Assembly (NCBI GenBank): GCA_023386115.1 | Contig: JAEWKL010000225.1 | Location: 1 to 12,141, forward strand | Source: Pseudomonadota bacterium | Lineage (GTDB): Bacteria; Pseudomonadota; Alphaproteobacteria; Rhizobiales; Beijerinckiaceae | Direction: 5' to 3' | Length of the DNA: 12,141 nucleotides | Shown here: positions 1 to 5,438 of the stretch, in pieces | Layout: each line of letters opens with the position of its first letter | How positions within the stretch are numbered: the stretch's first letter is position 1 | Made by a program: the position numbers and the translations under genes | The notes under the pieces: model-generated | What the model was told of the DNA's origin: nothing | What the model saw: only the letters and a program-made list of their open reading frames with translations | Database searches by the model: none

Positions 1-128
1 GTCCCGCCGGTCTCGGCCGCCACGCCGTCGCGATAGGTCCCGAGCGAGGCCGGCACATGCGCTGCGACCTGCGCTGCGACCTGCTGGGCCGCGATGTCGG
101 GAGTCCGGGCTGCGAACTCGGGGATCAT
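1..128 (-). CDS. Partial gene of unknown function, 5' end only, overlapping the MFS gene
   Basis: Only the first 42 codons are inside the window; the gene runs off the left edge. The ATG at 128-126 overlaps the TGA of the upstream MFS gene in an ATGA arrangement, and a GGAGG lies four bases before it, so the start is well supported and translation is probably coupled. The visible peptide starts MIPEFAARTP and is rich in Ala, Gln and Val, with an AAQQVAAQVAAHV stretch that looks helical. There is no signal peptide or membrane segment. I do not recognise the family. Because the upstream transporter resembles siderophore transporters, a siderophore or iron-metabolism enzyme is possible, but that is inferred from context alone. 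Confidence 0.6.
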   Translation of the reverse strand, partial: MIPEFAARTPDIAAQQVAAQVAAHVPASLGTYRDGVAAETGG

Positions 129-1363
129 CGTGCCTCCGTCCGGTCGGCCCGCAGGGTGCGGGCGATCTGGAGCGCGAGCCAGGCGAGCGCCGCGGCGTAG
201 GGCAGCATCGCGGCGGCGAAGTAGCCCGGCCAGCCGGCCCAGCCGGCGAGCGCAGGCGCCGCGACGCGCAGCGGCATCGCCGCGAAGAAGGCGGCCCCGA
301 ACAGCAGCGCGTAGTCGGTGGCGGGCCGCGGCCCTTGAGCCCAGCGATAGATCATGTTGAACACCGGCACCCCGAGGAAGCCGCCGAAGACGAAGTTCAG
401 GACCGTGGCGGCCACTCCCAGCCCCTCGGAGCGAAACAGGCAGGCCGCCGCCATCAGGCCCCCGGCGGAGAGCACCCCGATCCCGCCGAGGCCGATCAGC
501 CGCAGGGTGCCGAACCGGGCCGCGAGGCCGCCGGCCATCAGCGCCATCACCAAGTTGACCGCCGGCAGGACGGTGCCGGTGAGGAAGCCGACCTGGCCCA
601 GCGGCACCCCGAGATCGAGGAGCGCCAGGGTGTTGGGGCCGGCCAGCAGGTAAGCCGCGGCGAAATAGGCGCCGAGCGCCGCGATGCGGCCGGCCAGCAC
701 GCGCAGGCGGGCGAACGACCCTGACCAGCGCTCCGGCACGCCGCCGGCCCCCTGCAGCCGCGCCTCCGGATAGGCGAGGATCGGCACAAGGCAGAGCGCG
801 TTGAGCCCGGCGCAGGCGAGGAGCGCCGCCGGCCAGCCGAGGGTGTCGTAGGAGCCGACCAGCACGCCGACCCCCAGGATGCCCCCGAGCGAGGCGCCGC
901 AGAGCTTGGCCGAGGCGACGAAGGCCCGCCGCTCCGCCGGCACCGTCTCGACCACCAGGGCCTCCAGCGCGATGTCCATGGTGGCGATGCAGGCGCAGGT
1001 GGCGATGGCGAGCGCCAGCAGCGCCGGCAGCGGCCAGTGCTCCCCGAGGCTCAAGACCGCCAGCAGCGCGACCGCGGCGCCTTGCGCCGCGACGATCCAG
1101 CCCAGGCGGCGGCCGAGGAACGGCAGGCGCACCCGGTCGAGCAGGAACGCCCACAGGAAGGTCAGCCCGACCGGCAGGTTGATGAGCTGCAGCAGCCCGA
1201 CCTCGGCGAGATCGAGGCCCCGCGCCCGCAGGATCAGCGGCGCCCCGCCGGACAGGAAGCCGAGCGTCGCCCCGAAGGTCACGTAGAGACAGAAGAACGG
1301 GAGGAGCGGGCGCAACCCGGCGAAGAGGCCGCGGGCGCCGTGGAGCGCAACGGCCTGCGTCAC
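125..1363 (-). CDS. MFS transporter, RhtX/FptX/AmpG-like
   Basis: A 412-residue inner-membrane protein of about 12 hydrophobic segments, the usual size for the major facilitator superfamily. The N-terminal half has features typical of the AmpG/RhtX/FptX branch: a helix-1 region followed by a 'LILRARGLDLAEVGLLQL' segment, then 'LTFLWAFLLDRVRLPFLGRR' (the basic loop between helices 2 and 3), and 'TMDIALEALVVETVPAERRA' around helix 4, which resembles the 'DIAxDAL' signature of that branch. Known members import ferric siderophores or muropeptides; which applies here cannot be told. Translation starts at a GTG (1363-1361) with GAGG about eight bases upstream. It overlaps the next gene by four bases, so the two form an operon. 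A rather AT-rich patch at 1415-1450 upstream is the likeliest promoter area. Family call is firm; substrate is not. Confidence 0.85.
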   Translation of the reverse strand: MTQAVALHGARGLFAGLRPLLPFFCLYVTFGATLGFLSGGAPLILRARGLDLAEVGLLQLINLPVGLTFLWAFLLDRVRLPFLGRRLGWIVAAQGAAVALLAVLSLGEHWPLPALLALAIATCACIATMDIALEALVVETVPAERRAFVASAKLCGASLGGILGVGVLVGSYDTLGWPAALLACAGLNALCLVPILAYPEARLQGAGGVPERWSGSFARLRVLAGRIAALGAYFAAAYLLAGPNTLALLDLGVPLGQVGFLTGTVLPAVNLVMALMAGGLAARFGTLRLIGLGGIGVLSAGGLMAAACLFRSEGLGVAATVLNFVFGGFLGVPVFNMIYRWAQGPRPATDYALLFGAAFFAAMPLRVAAPALAGWAGWPGYFAAAMLPYAAALAWLALQIARTLRADRTEAR

Positions 1364-1414
1364 GGCCCACCCTCGTCCGGACCGGCCGCTTCGTGCGCCG
1401 CGACGCGGTGGGGG

Positions 1415-1450
1415 TACTTTGGAATCACACTAATTCTTCTTTGTGTACAG
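1415..1450. promoter_or_regulatory. AT-rich patch between MFS and PilZ genes, probable promoter area
   Basis: This is the only AT-rich stretch in the divergent spacer between the MFS gene (minus) and the PilZ gene (plus). It contains ACAC (1427-1430) and GTGT (1443-1446) as short inverted arms around 'TAATTCTTCTTT', and GTAC occurs at both ends (1414-1417, 1445-1448). In this GC-rich genome that composition fits a promoter or operator, most simply for the MFS operon. No clean -35/-10 pair and no canonical Fur, Irr or RirA box is seen. Confidence 0.3.
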
Positions 1451-1494
1451 GGACTTGAGCTTACGGCGAGGGGGCCCGGCCCGCAAGGCTGCCT

Positions 1495-1523
1495 CCGTGG
1501 CGCGGGCGGATCCCCTGCCACGG
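1495..1523. other. Stem-loop in the MFS-PilZ spacer
   Basis: CCGTGGC (1495-1501) and GCCACGG (1517-1523) are perfect complements. Inside them a G·T pair and, after one mismatch, three G-C pairs extend the stem to about 11 pairs around a five-base loop. It lies upstream of the PilZ gene with no T-tract, so it may be a 5' leader structure rather than a terminator. Function unknown. Confidence 0.35.
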
Positions 1524-1549
1524 TGACGGGCCCAGATCCGGGTCGCGGC

Positions 1550-1565
1550 GATTGCTTAACCAATC
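1550..1565. promoter_or_regulatory. Operator-like 16-bp palindrome upstream of the PilZ gene
   Basis: GATTGCTTAACCAATC is a palindrome with one mismatched pair (seven of eight pairs match). Its AT-rich centre in GC-rich surroundings suggests a binding site for a dimeric regulator or part of a promoter. It ends three bases before an in-frame ATG (1568), which argues that this ATG is not the true PilZ start. Confidence 0.35.
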
Positions 1566-1616
1566 CCATGCATGCTGCCGCGAGCGGTCCGTTCCGCGCC
1601 GGGAGGGTCGAGCGTC

Positions 1617-1643
1617 ATGGGGCGAGCGTCGTGGCGAGCGTGA
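1617..1643 (+). CDS. Possible eight-codon leader peptide ahead of the PilZ gene
   Basis: An ATG at 1617 encodes MGRASWRA and stops at TGA 1641-1643, sharing its last base with the ATG of the PilZ protein (TGATG). It has a better ribosome site than the PilZ gene: GGGAGG at 1601-1606, ten bases upstream. This arrangement could couple PilZ translation to the leader. It may equally be chance: the stretch also holds a 12-bp duplication (GGCGAGCGT at 1621 and 1633). Low confidence. Confidence 0.25.
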   Translation: MGRASWRA

Positions 1644-2275
1644 TGGCAGGCATGATGGGTCGGGCCGCGCTGCCGGGCGGGCATCCCCTCGCCCCTCCGG
1701 CGACGGACCAGCGCCGGCACCGCCGCGTGCCCGTGGCCCTGCTCGGGCGCTACATGCTCGCCGACCGGCAGGAATATCCCTGCCAGACCGTCGACATGTC
1801 CCCCGGCGGGGTGCGCCTGACCTGCGCGGTGGCCGGCGAGGTCGGCGAGCGCATCGTGATCTATCTCGAGCATCTCGGACGGATCGAGGGGACGATCGCC
1901 CGGATCCTGCCGGACGGCGTCGCGGTGGCGATCAGCGCCACGGCGCGCAAGCGCGACAAGATCGCCTCGCAGCTCACCTGGCTCGCCAACCGGGCGGCGC
2001 TCGGCCTGCCGGAGGACCGCCGGCACGAGCGCGTGGTGCCGCGCCAGACCCCCGCTACCCTGCGGCTCGAAGGCGGTCGCGAGATCGCCGCCCGCATCAT
2101 CGACGTCTCGCTCTCCGGCGCGGCCCTGGCCTGCGACGTGGAGCTGCCGCTCGAGTCCGGCGTGATCGTCGGCCGCACGCCCGCCCGGGTGGTGCGCCAG
2201 TTCAAGGGGGGGCTCGCGGTTGAATTCCGGCTGCCGCTGTCGCCGGACCGGTTCGACGAGAACTTGGTGCTGTAG
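1643..2275 (+). CDS. Tandem PilZ-domain protein, predicted c-di-GMP receptor
   Basis: A 210-residue soluble protein made of two consecutive PilZ domains, which in known proteins bind the second messenger c-di-GMP. Domain 1 (about residues 22-105) has the arginine motif RRHRR (24-28) and DMSPGG (Asp51, Ser53, Gly56, the [DN]xSxxG motif). Domain 2 (about 124-200) has RRHER (126-130) and DVSLSG (Asp154, Ser156, Gly159). Both sites therefore look competent for binding. No output domain, signal peptide or membrane segment is present, so it probably acts by contacting a partner. The frame is open far upstream and the start is uncertain: ATG 1643 was chosen because it follows the probable regulatory palindrome; ATG 1652, ATG 1655, GTG 1631 and ATG 1568 are alternatives. 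A diguanylate cyclase lies about 5 kb away. The 3' end converges with mmcB. Confidence 0.85.
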   Translation: MAGMMGRAALPGGHPLAPPATDQRRHRRVPVALLGRYMLADRQEYPCQTVDMSPGGVRLTCAVAGEVGERIVIYLEHLGRIEGTIARILPDGVAVAISATARKRDKIASQLTWLANRAALGLPEDRRHERVVPRQTPATLRLEGGREIAARIIDVSLSGAALACDVELPLESGVIVGRTPARVVRQFKGGLAVEFRLPLSPDRFDENLVL

Positions 2276-2289
2276 CGCCCCTACAGCGC
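2267..2289. terminator. Stem-loop spanning both stop codons of the PilZ/mmcB pair
   Basis: GCTGTAG (2269-2275) and CTACAGC (2281-2287) are perfect complements around a five-base loop CGCCC; a T·G pair and a further G-C pair lengthen the stem to nine. The TAG of the PilZ gene is the inner end of one arm and the TAG of mmcB (read on minus) the inner end of the other. No T-tract follows on either strand, so it is not a textbook intrinsic terminator. Position and symmetry suggest a shared transcription end or a 3' protective hairpin. Confidence 0.5.
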
Positions 2290-2817
2290 GCCTTCGCGGA
2301 TCGAGCCCGGATCGGCGAGCGCGTGGAGCAGGCCCGCCGCCGCGTGGGCGAAGCGCAGGGTCACGGCCTTGCGGCGGGCGCCGGCCAGGGCGTGCTCCGG
2401 CGGCTCGCGCAGGATCGCGGCCCCGAAGGCGTCGGCGACGATCAGTCCGGTCTCCTCGGGCAGGATCTCCACCGGCAGGGTCTCCGGCACCGCGAAGTAG
2501 AAGCGGTCGCAGAAGTCGCGATAGTCCGGCCATTTCCGGTCGGCGCGGAAATCCGCGACGCTCGACTTGATCTCGATGATCGTCAGCTTGCCGCAAGCTC
2601 CCAGCGCGATCAGGTCGGCGCGCCGGCCGTTGGCCAGGGTGAATTCCGGGATCGTGACGTGCCCGAGCTCGGCGAAGAGGCGCCGCACGCCCCGCTGGAC
2701 GCTGAGCGCAGTCGGCGATTGGCGGCGGTCGACGGGGAGCGAGAGGGCGAGGGCGGCGGACAAGGCTGTGGACGGACGCTGCTGACGGGTTGCGCGGGAC
2801 CGAATCGGGAACGCCAT
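2281..2817 (-). CDS. mmcB: MmcB-family DNA repair protein (putative PD-(D/E)xK nuclease)
   Basis: A 178-residue protein of the alphaproteobacterial MmcB family, named from a Caulobacter SOS gene needed for mitomycin C resistance. The core (about 36-160) shows a PD-(D/E)xK-like layout: Glu58 in 'TIPEF', Asp68 in 'GRRADLIAL', then Glu82-Ile-Lys84 in 'IIEIKSSVADF'. It is followed by the conserved 'WPDYRDFCDRFYFAVP' segment (96-111). The basic N-terminus (1-35) is less conserved. Start ATG 2817 was chosen over the longer reading from 2880 because the extra 21 residues come from repeat DNA (2862-2898); a GGAGG lies 14 bases upstream, rather far. A near-match to the alphaproteobacterial LexA box lies just inside the gene. 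Nuclease activity is inferred from the motif layout. Confidence 0.85.
   Translation of the reverse strand: MAFPIRSRATRQQRPSTALSAALALSLPVDRRQSPTALSVQRGVRRLFAELGHVTIPEFTLANGRRADLIALGACGKLTIIEIKSSVADFRADRKWPDYRDFCDRFYFAVPETLPVEILPEETGLIVADAFGAAILREPPEHALAGARRKAVTLRFAHAAAGLLHALADPGSIREGAL
2798..2812. promoter_or_regulatory. Near-consensus LexA-type site at the start of mmcB
   Basis: On the plus strand GACC-N7-GAAC (2798-2812) matches the alphaproteobacterial SOS pattern GAAC-N7-GAAC except for one base. It lies three bases inside the mmcB coding sequence. The family is SOS-regulated in Caulobacter, so LexA control is plausible, but the site is imperfect and inside the gene. Confidence 0.25.
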
Positions 2818-2861
2818 CGGACCAGCTTCAACCTCCGTTGTCACCTGCGGCCCGTGTCGCA

Positions 2862-2898
2862 GGCGGCGCACCCCTTGCACGGGCGGCGCACCCCTTGC
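2862..2898. repeat. 20-bp direct repeat, two copies, upstream of mmcB
   Basis: The 17-base sequence GGCGGCGCACCCCTTGC occurs at 2862-2878 and again at 2882-2898, a period of 20 bases. It sits in the 193-bp spacer between mmcB (minus) and the PepSY operon (plus). Two helical turns of spacing would suit side-by-side protein binding, but a simple replication-slippage duplication is equally likely. Confidence 0.6.
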
Positions 2899-2943
2899 GC
2901 GCGGGACCGCCAGCCTCTAGCCAGCGCTCCGGAAAGCCGAACG

Positions 2944-2974
2944 GAATCAGCAGTTTATTCTGATTCAAAACTGC
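2944..2974. promoter_or_regulatory. Two overlapping palindromes before the PepSY operon, probable operator
   Basis: GAATCAG (2944-2950) and CTGATTC (2960-2966) form a perfect 7-bp inverted repeat with a nine-base spacer. Overlapping it, GCAGTTT (2950-2956) and AAACTGC (2968-2974) form a second perfect 7-bp inverted repeat with an 11-base spacer. The centres are seven bases apart in an AT-rich island 37-67 bases before the start codon. This is where a repressor operator would be expected. PepSY-TM genes are often iron-regulated. The site is not a canonical Fur box, and the TGA-N9-TCA pattern of RirA boxes is not met (the half-sites point the other way). Confidence 0.5.
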
Positions 2975-3010
2975 GCCGGGGAGCCGGCGCCGCCGCCCGA
3001 GGAGAACCGG

Positions 3011-4138
3011 ATGAGAGCGTCCAGCGTCCGCGCCTGGGCCTTCGTGCACACCTGGTCGAGCTTGGTCTCGACCCTGTTCATGCTGCTCCTGTGCCTCACC
3101 GGCCTGCCGCTGATCTTCCACCACGAGATCGACGAGCTGTTCGGATCGGGCGACGCGCCCGCTTCGGTGGCCGGGCAGCCCCCCGCCTCCGCCGACCGGA
3201 TCGCCGCGAACGCGCTGAGCCACCATCCCGGCAAGGTCATCCAGTATATCGGCTGGGACCAGCACGAGCCGCACAAGGTCTTCGTGATCCTCAACGCCGC
3301 CGCGGATGCGGCCCCGAACGACGCCACGGTGACGCTCTACGACGCCGTCAGCGCCGGCACGCTCGGGCCGTCGGGCAATGCCTTCATGCAGGTGATGCTG
3401 CGGCTGCACGTCGACATGTATGCGGGGCTCCCCGGCAAGCTCTTCCTCGGGGCGATGGGCCTGCTCCTCGTCGCCGCCATCGTGTCGGGGGTGGTTTTGT
3501 ACTGGCCGTTCACCCGCCGGCTGGCCTTCGGCACCGTGCGGCCCGAGCGCGCCCGGCGCGTCGCCTGGCTCGACCTGCACAACCTGCTCGGCATCGTCAC
3601 GGTGGCCTGGCTCACGGTGGTGGGCCTCACCGGGGTCGTCAACACCCTGTCCGAGCCGCTGATCGCAGTCTGGAAGGCCGACACGCTGTCGCGGATGATC
3701 ACAGGCAGCCAAGCCGGTAGCAATGCCGGCCCGGCCTCCGGCCCGCCCGCCTCCCTCGACACGGTGGTGGCGCGAGCGACGGAGGCGGCGCCCGGGATGG
3801 TGCCGGGCTTCATCGCCTTCCCGGGCACGCCCTTCGCGACGCCGCGGCATTTCGGCGTCTTCCTGCGCGGCACCGCGCCGCTCACCGCGCGGCTGCTGCA
3901 GCCGGTGCTGCTCGAGGCCGGGACCGGCGCGGTCGCCGATTCGCGCCGCCTGCCCTGGTACCTGACCACGCTCCTCGTCTCGCAGCCGCTGCATTTCGGC
4001 GATTACGGCGGGCTGCCGATGAAGGTGCTGTGGGCGCTGCTCGACCTCGTCACCATCGTGGTCCTCGGCAGCGGGCTCTCTCTCTGGTGGATGCGCCGCC
4101 GCCGCCCGGCGCCGGCCCTGCGGGCGCAGGTGGCATGA
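3011..4138 (+). CDS. PepSY-associated TM-domain membrane protein
   Basis: A 375-residue inner-membrane protein of the PepSY_TM type, often found with siderophore receptors and ferric-siderophore uptake or reduction (for example PiuB/FoxB-like proteins). Four membrane helices are visible at about 17-37, 142-164, 191-211 and 338-360, with periplasmic domains between 1 and 2 and between 3 and 4. Family-typical histidines lie at helix edges: His13, His37-His38, His133 in 'LRLHVDMYAGLPGK', His190 in 'DLHNLLG' and His328 in 'QPLHFGDYGG'; in related proteins such residues are candidate heme or metal ligands. GAGGAG at 2999-3004 lies six bases before the ATG. The TGA overlaps the next gene's start. 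No TonB receptor or other iron gene is adjacent, so an iron role is inferred from family. Some relatives are described only as membrane proteins of unknown function. Confidence 0.85.
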   Translation: MRASSVRAWAFVHTWSSLVSTLFMLLLCLTGLPLIFHHEIDELFGSGDAPASVAGQPPASADRIAANALSHHPGKVIQYIGWDQHEPHKVFVILNAAADAAPNDATVTLYDAVSAGTLGPSGNAFMQVMLRLHVDMYAGLPGKLFLGAMGLLLVAAIVSGVVLYWPFTRRLAFGTVRPERARRVAWLDLHNLLGIVTVAWLTVVGLTGVVNTLSEPLIAVWKADTLSRMITGSQAGSNAGPASGPPASLDTVVARATEAAPGMVPGFIAFPGTPFATPRHFGVFLRGTAPLTARLLQPVLLEAGTGAVADSRRLPWYLTTLLVSQPLHFGDYGGLPMKVLWALLDLVTIVVLGSGLSLWWMRRRRPAPALRAQVA

Positions 4139-4458
4139 TGTCCGGCCGCGTCCCGATGCCCCGCCGCATCCCGGCCGGTTGGCGCGCCGTGTTCGGCGTG
4201 CCGCTCCTCGTCGGTCTCGCCACCCTGGCCGGGCTCCTGGCGGCGCTCCTCCACGAGGGCGCCGGCTGGGTCGCGGCCTGGCTCTCCTTGAGCCTGCCGC
4301 TCGCCCTGATCGCCTGGCATGTCGGCAAGGCCTATCTCGGCAAGGTCCAGATCGGCAAGGCCCAGATCGACAAGGCCCAGCTCGCCAAGGCCCAGCTCGC
4401 CAAGGCCCAGCTCGCCAAGGTCCATGCGCCGCGAGACCGGCTGGCGCGACGGACGTAG
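4135..4458 (+). CDS. Small two-helix membrane protein with a Lys-x-Gln five-residue repeat tail
   Basis: A 107-residue protein of unrecognised family. A basic N-terminus (MMSGRVPMPRR) precedes two hydrophobic helices (about 18-39 and 44-62) joined by a short HEGAG turn, placing both ends in the cytoplasm by the positive-inside rule. The tail (64-98) is seven consecutive five-residue units: GKAYL, GKVQI, GKAQI, DKAQL, AKAQL, AKAQL, AKVHA. Read in another register the units (AQLAK) resemble the A(D/N)LXX consensus of pentapeptide-repeat proteins, but seven units make less than two coils of such a helix. A lysine-rich amphipathic helix is as likely. It overlaps the PepSY stop (ATGATG at 4135-4140; either ATG may be used), so it is probably a co-translated partner of that protein. 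Small membrane proteins often follow PepSY genes; I cannot assign it to a named DUF. Confidence 0.7.
   Translation: MMSGRVPMPRRIPAGWRAVFGVPLLVGLATLAGLLAALLHEGAGWVAAWLSLSLPLALIAWHVGKAYLGKVQIGKAQIDKAQLAKAQLAKAQLAKVHAPRDRLARRT
4324..4428 (+). repeat. 15-bp in-frame tandem repeat, seven units
   Basis: Seven 15-base units occupy 4324-4428. The unit is close to GCCAAGGCCCAGCTC; units 5 and 6 (4384-4413) are identical, unit 4 differs at one base and outer units diverge more. The gradient of identity toward the 3' half is what slippage or unequal crossover produces. The period is a multiple of three, so copy changes keep the frame. Confidence 0.9.
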
Positions 4459-4465
4459 CGGTTGA

Positions 4466-4515
4466 TCTCACGCGCCCGCTCGCCGATGGTCGGCCCCGCC
4501 CGGAGCCGCGTGAGA
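4466..4515. terminator. 9-bp inverted repeat between the PepSY operon and the ABC operon
   Basis: TCTCACGCG (4466-4474) and CGCGTGAGA (4507-4515) are perfect complements separated by 32 bases; a small CCGA-TGG-TCGG hairpin sits inside the loop. It starts seven bases after the small membrane protein's stop and ends 13 bases before the ABC gene's ribosome site. With no T-tract it could be a factor-dependent termination structure, a 5' leader structure or an operator with widely spaced half-sites. Confidence 0.4.
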
Positions 4516-4540
4516 CGGCCGGGCGACGGGAGGAGACGTG

Positions 4541-5416
4541 ATGGTGGGGCAGCGCGCCGCCGAGGGACGAAAGAGTGGGCGGACCGGCATGCGCCTGGTC
4601 GGCGGCACGGCGCTTGCCCACGGCGACGCGGTGCGGCTCGAGGGTGTCAGCATCGCCTTCACCCTGAAAGGCGGCAAGCGCTACGTCGCCGTCGAGGGCA
4701 TCGATCTCGGGGTGAGCCCCGGCGAGTTCGTGGCGGTGGTCGGACCCACCGGCTCGGGCAAGTCGACATTGCTCAATGCCGCCGCCGGCCTGCTGAAGCC
4801 CGCCTCAGGGACCGTCACGGTGTTCGCCTCGGCGCTCTCGGGGCTGAATGCCCGCGCCGGCTACCTCTTCCAGGCCGACGCCCTGATGCCGTGGAAGACG
4901 GCTCTGGACAATGTCGCGGTGGCGCTGGAGCCGCAGAAGGTCCCGCGCGCGGAAGCGCTGGCGCGGGCCCGCGACTGGCTCGGCAAGGTCGGGCTCGCGG
5001 CCTTCGTCGACCGCTATCCCCACATGCTCTCGGGCGGCCAGCGCAAGCGCGTGGCGCTCGCCCAGATGCTGATCCGGGATCCCGAGATCCTGCTGATGGA
5101 CGAGCCGTTCGGGCCGCTCGACGCGCAGACCCGGCAGATCATGGGCAACCTGCTGCTGGAGCTGTGGGCGGCCAACCGCAAGGCGGTGATGTTCGTCACC
5201 CACGACCTCGAGGAGGCGATCGCCCTCGCCGACCGGGTGGTGGTGCTCTCGGCCGGGCCCGCCGCGGGGATCGTCGGCCAGTTCACGGTCGACCTCGCCC
5301 GCCCGCGCGACATCAGCGAGATCCGCCTCGAGCCGCAATTCCACGCCCTCTACAAGGAGATCTGGTCGTGCCTGCGGGTCGAGGTCTCCCGCGCCTATGC
5401 GGGCAGCCCGGCGTGA
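4541..5416 (+). CDS. ABC transporter ATP-binding protein, NitT/TauT (SsuB/TauB) type
   Basis: A 291-residue ATPase that would power a cytoplasmic-membrane importer. All nucleotide-binding motifs are present: Walker A GPTGSGKST (68-76), Q-loop Gln111 in 'LFQADALMPW', signature LSGGQ (163-167), Walker B ILLMDE (183-188) and switch His221 in 'VTHD'. The 'MPWKTALDNV' segment after the Q-loop is typical of the nitrate/sulfonate/taurine group. An N-terminal extension of about 25 residues precedes the fold, so a later start such as Met17 is possible. ATG 4541 was chosen over GTG 4538 because GGAGGAG (4529-4535) is five bases from it. It is the first gene of a three-gene importer operon, and the permease starts 22 bases after its stop. 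Substrate cannot be predicted from the ATPase. Confidence 0.92.
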   Translation: MVGQRAAEGRKSGRTGMRLVGGTALAHGDAVRLEGVSIAFTLKGGKRYVAVEGIDLGVSPGEFVAVVGPTGSGKSTLLNAAAGLLKPASGTVTVFASALSGLNARAGYLFQADALMPWKTALDNVAVALEPQKVPRAEALARARDWLGKVGLAAFVDRYPHMLSGGQRKRVALAQMLIRDPEILLMDEPFGPLDAQTRQIMGNLLLELWAANRKAVMFVTHDLEEAIALADRVVVLSAGPAAGIVGQFTVDLARPRDISEIRLEPQFHALYKEIWSCLRVEVSRAYAGSPA

Positions 5417-5438
5417 CCCCTTCGGAGAGAGTGACCCC

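Noticed and set aside
1037..1642. N-terminal extension of the PilZ frame back to 1037
   Set aside because: The first part is antisense to the MFS gene and the rest is the intergenic spacer with a palindrome and hairpin; PilZ homology begins only near 1706.
2944..2974. Canonical Fur, Irr or RirA box
   Set aside because: The palindromes do not fit the known consensus patterns; the TGA/TCA half-sites point the opposite way from the RirA box.
2828..4621. 597-residue minus-strand ORF with many Gly-Pro-Trp-Arg repeats
   Set aside because: It is antisense to the PepSY and small-membrane-protein genes; its repeats mirror the 15-bp repeat, and the composition (Arg/Gly/Ala/His-rich, no domain) is that of a GC-rich shadow frame.
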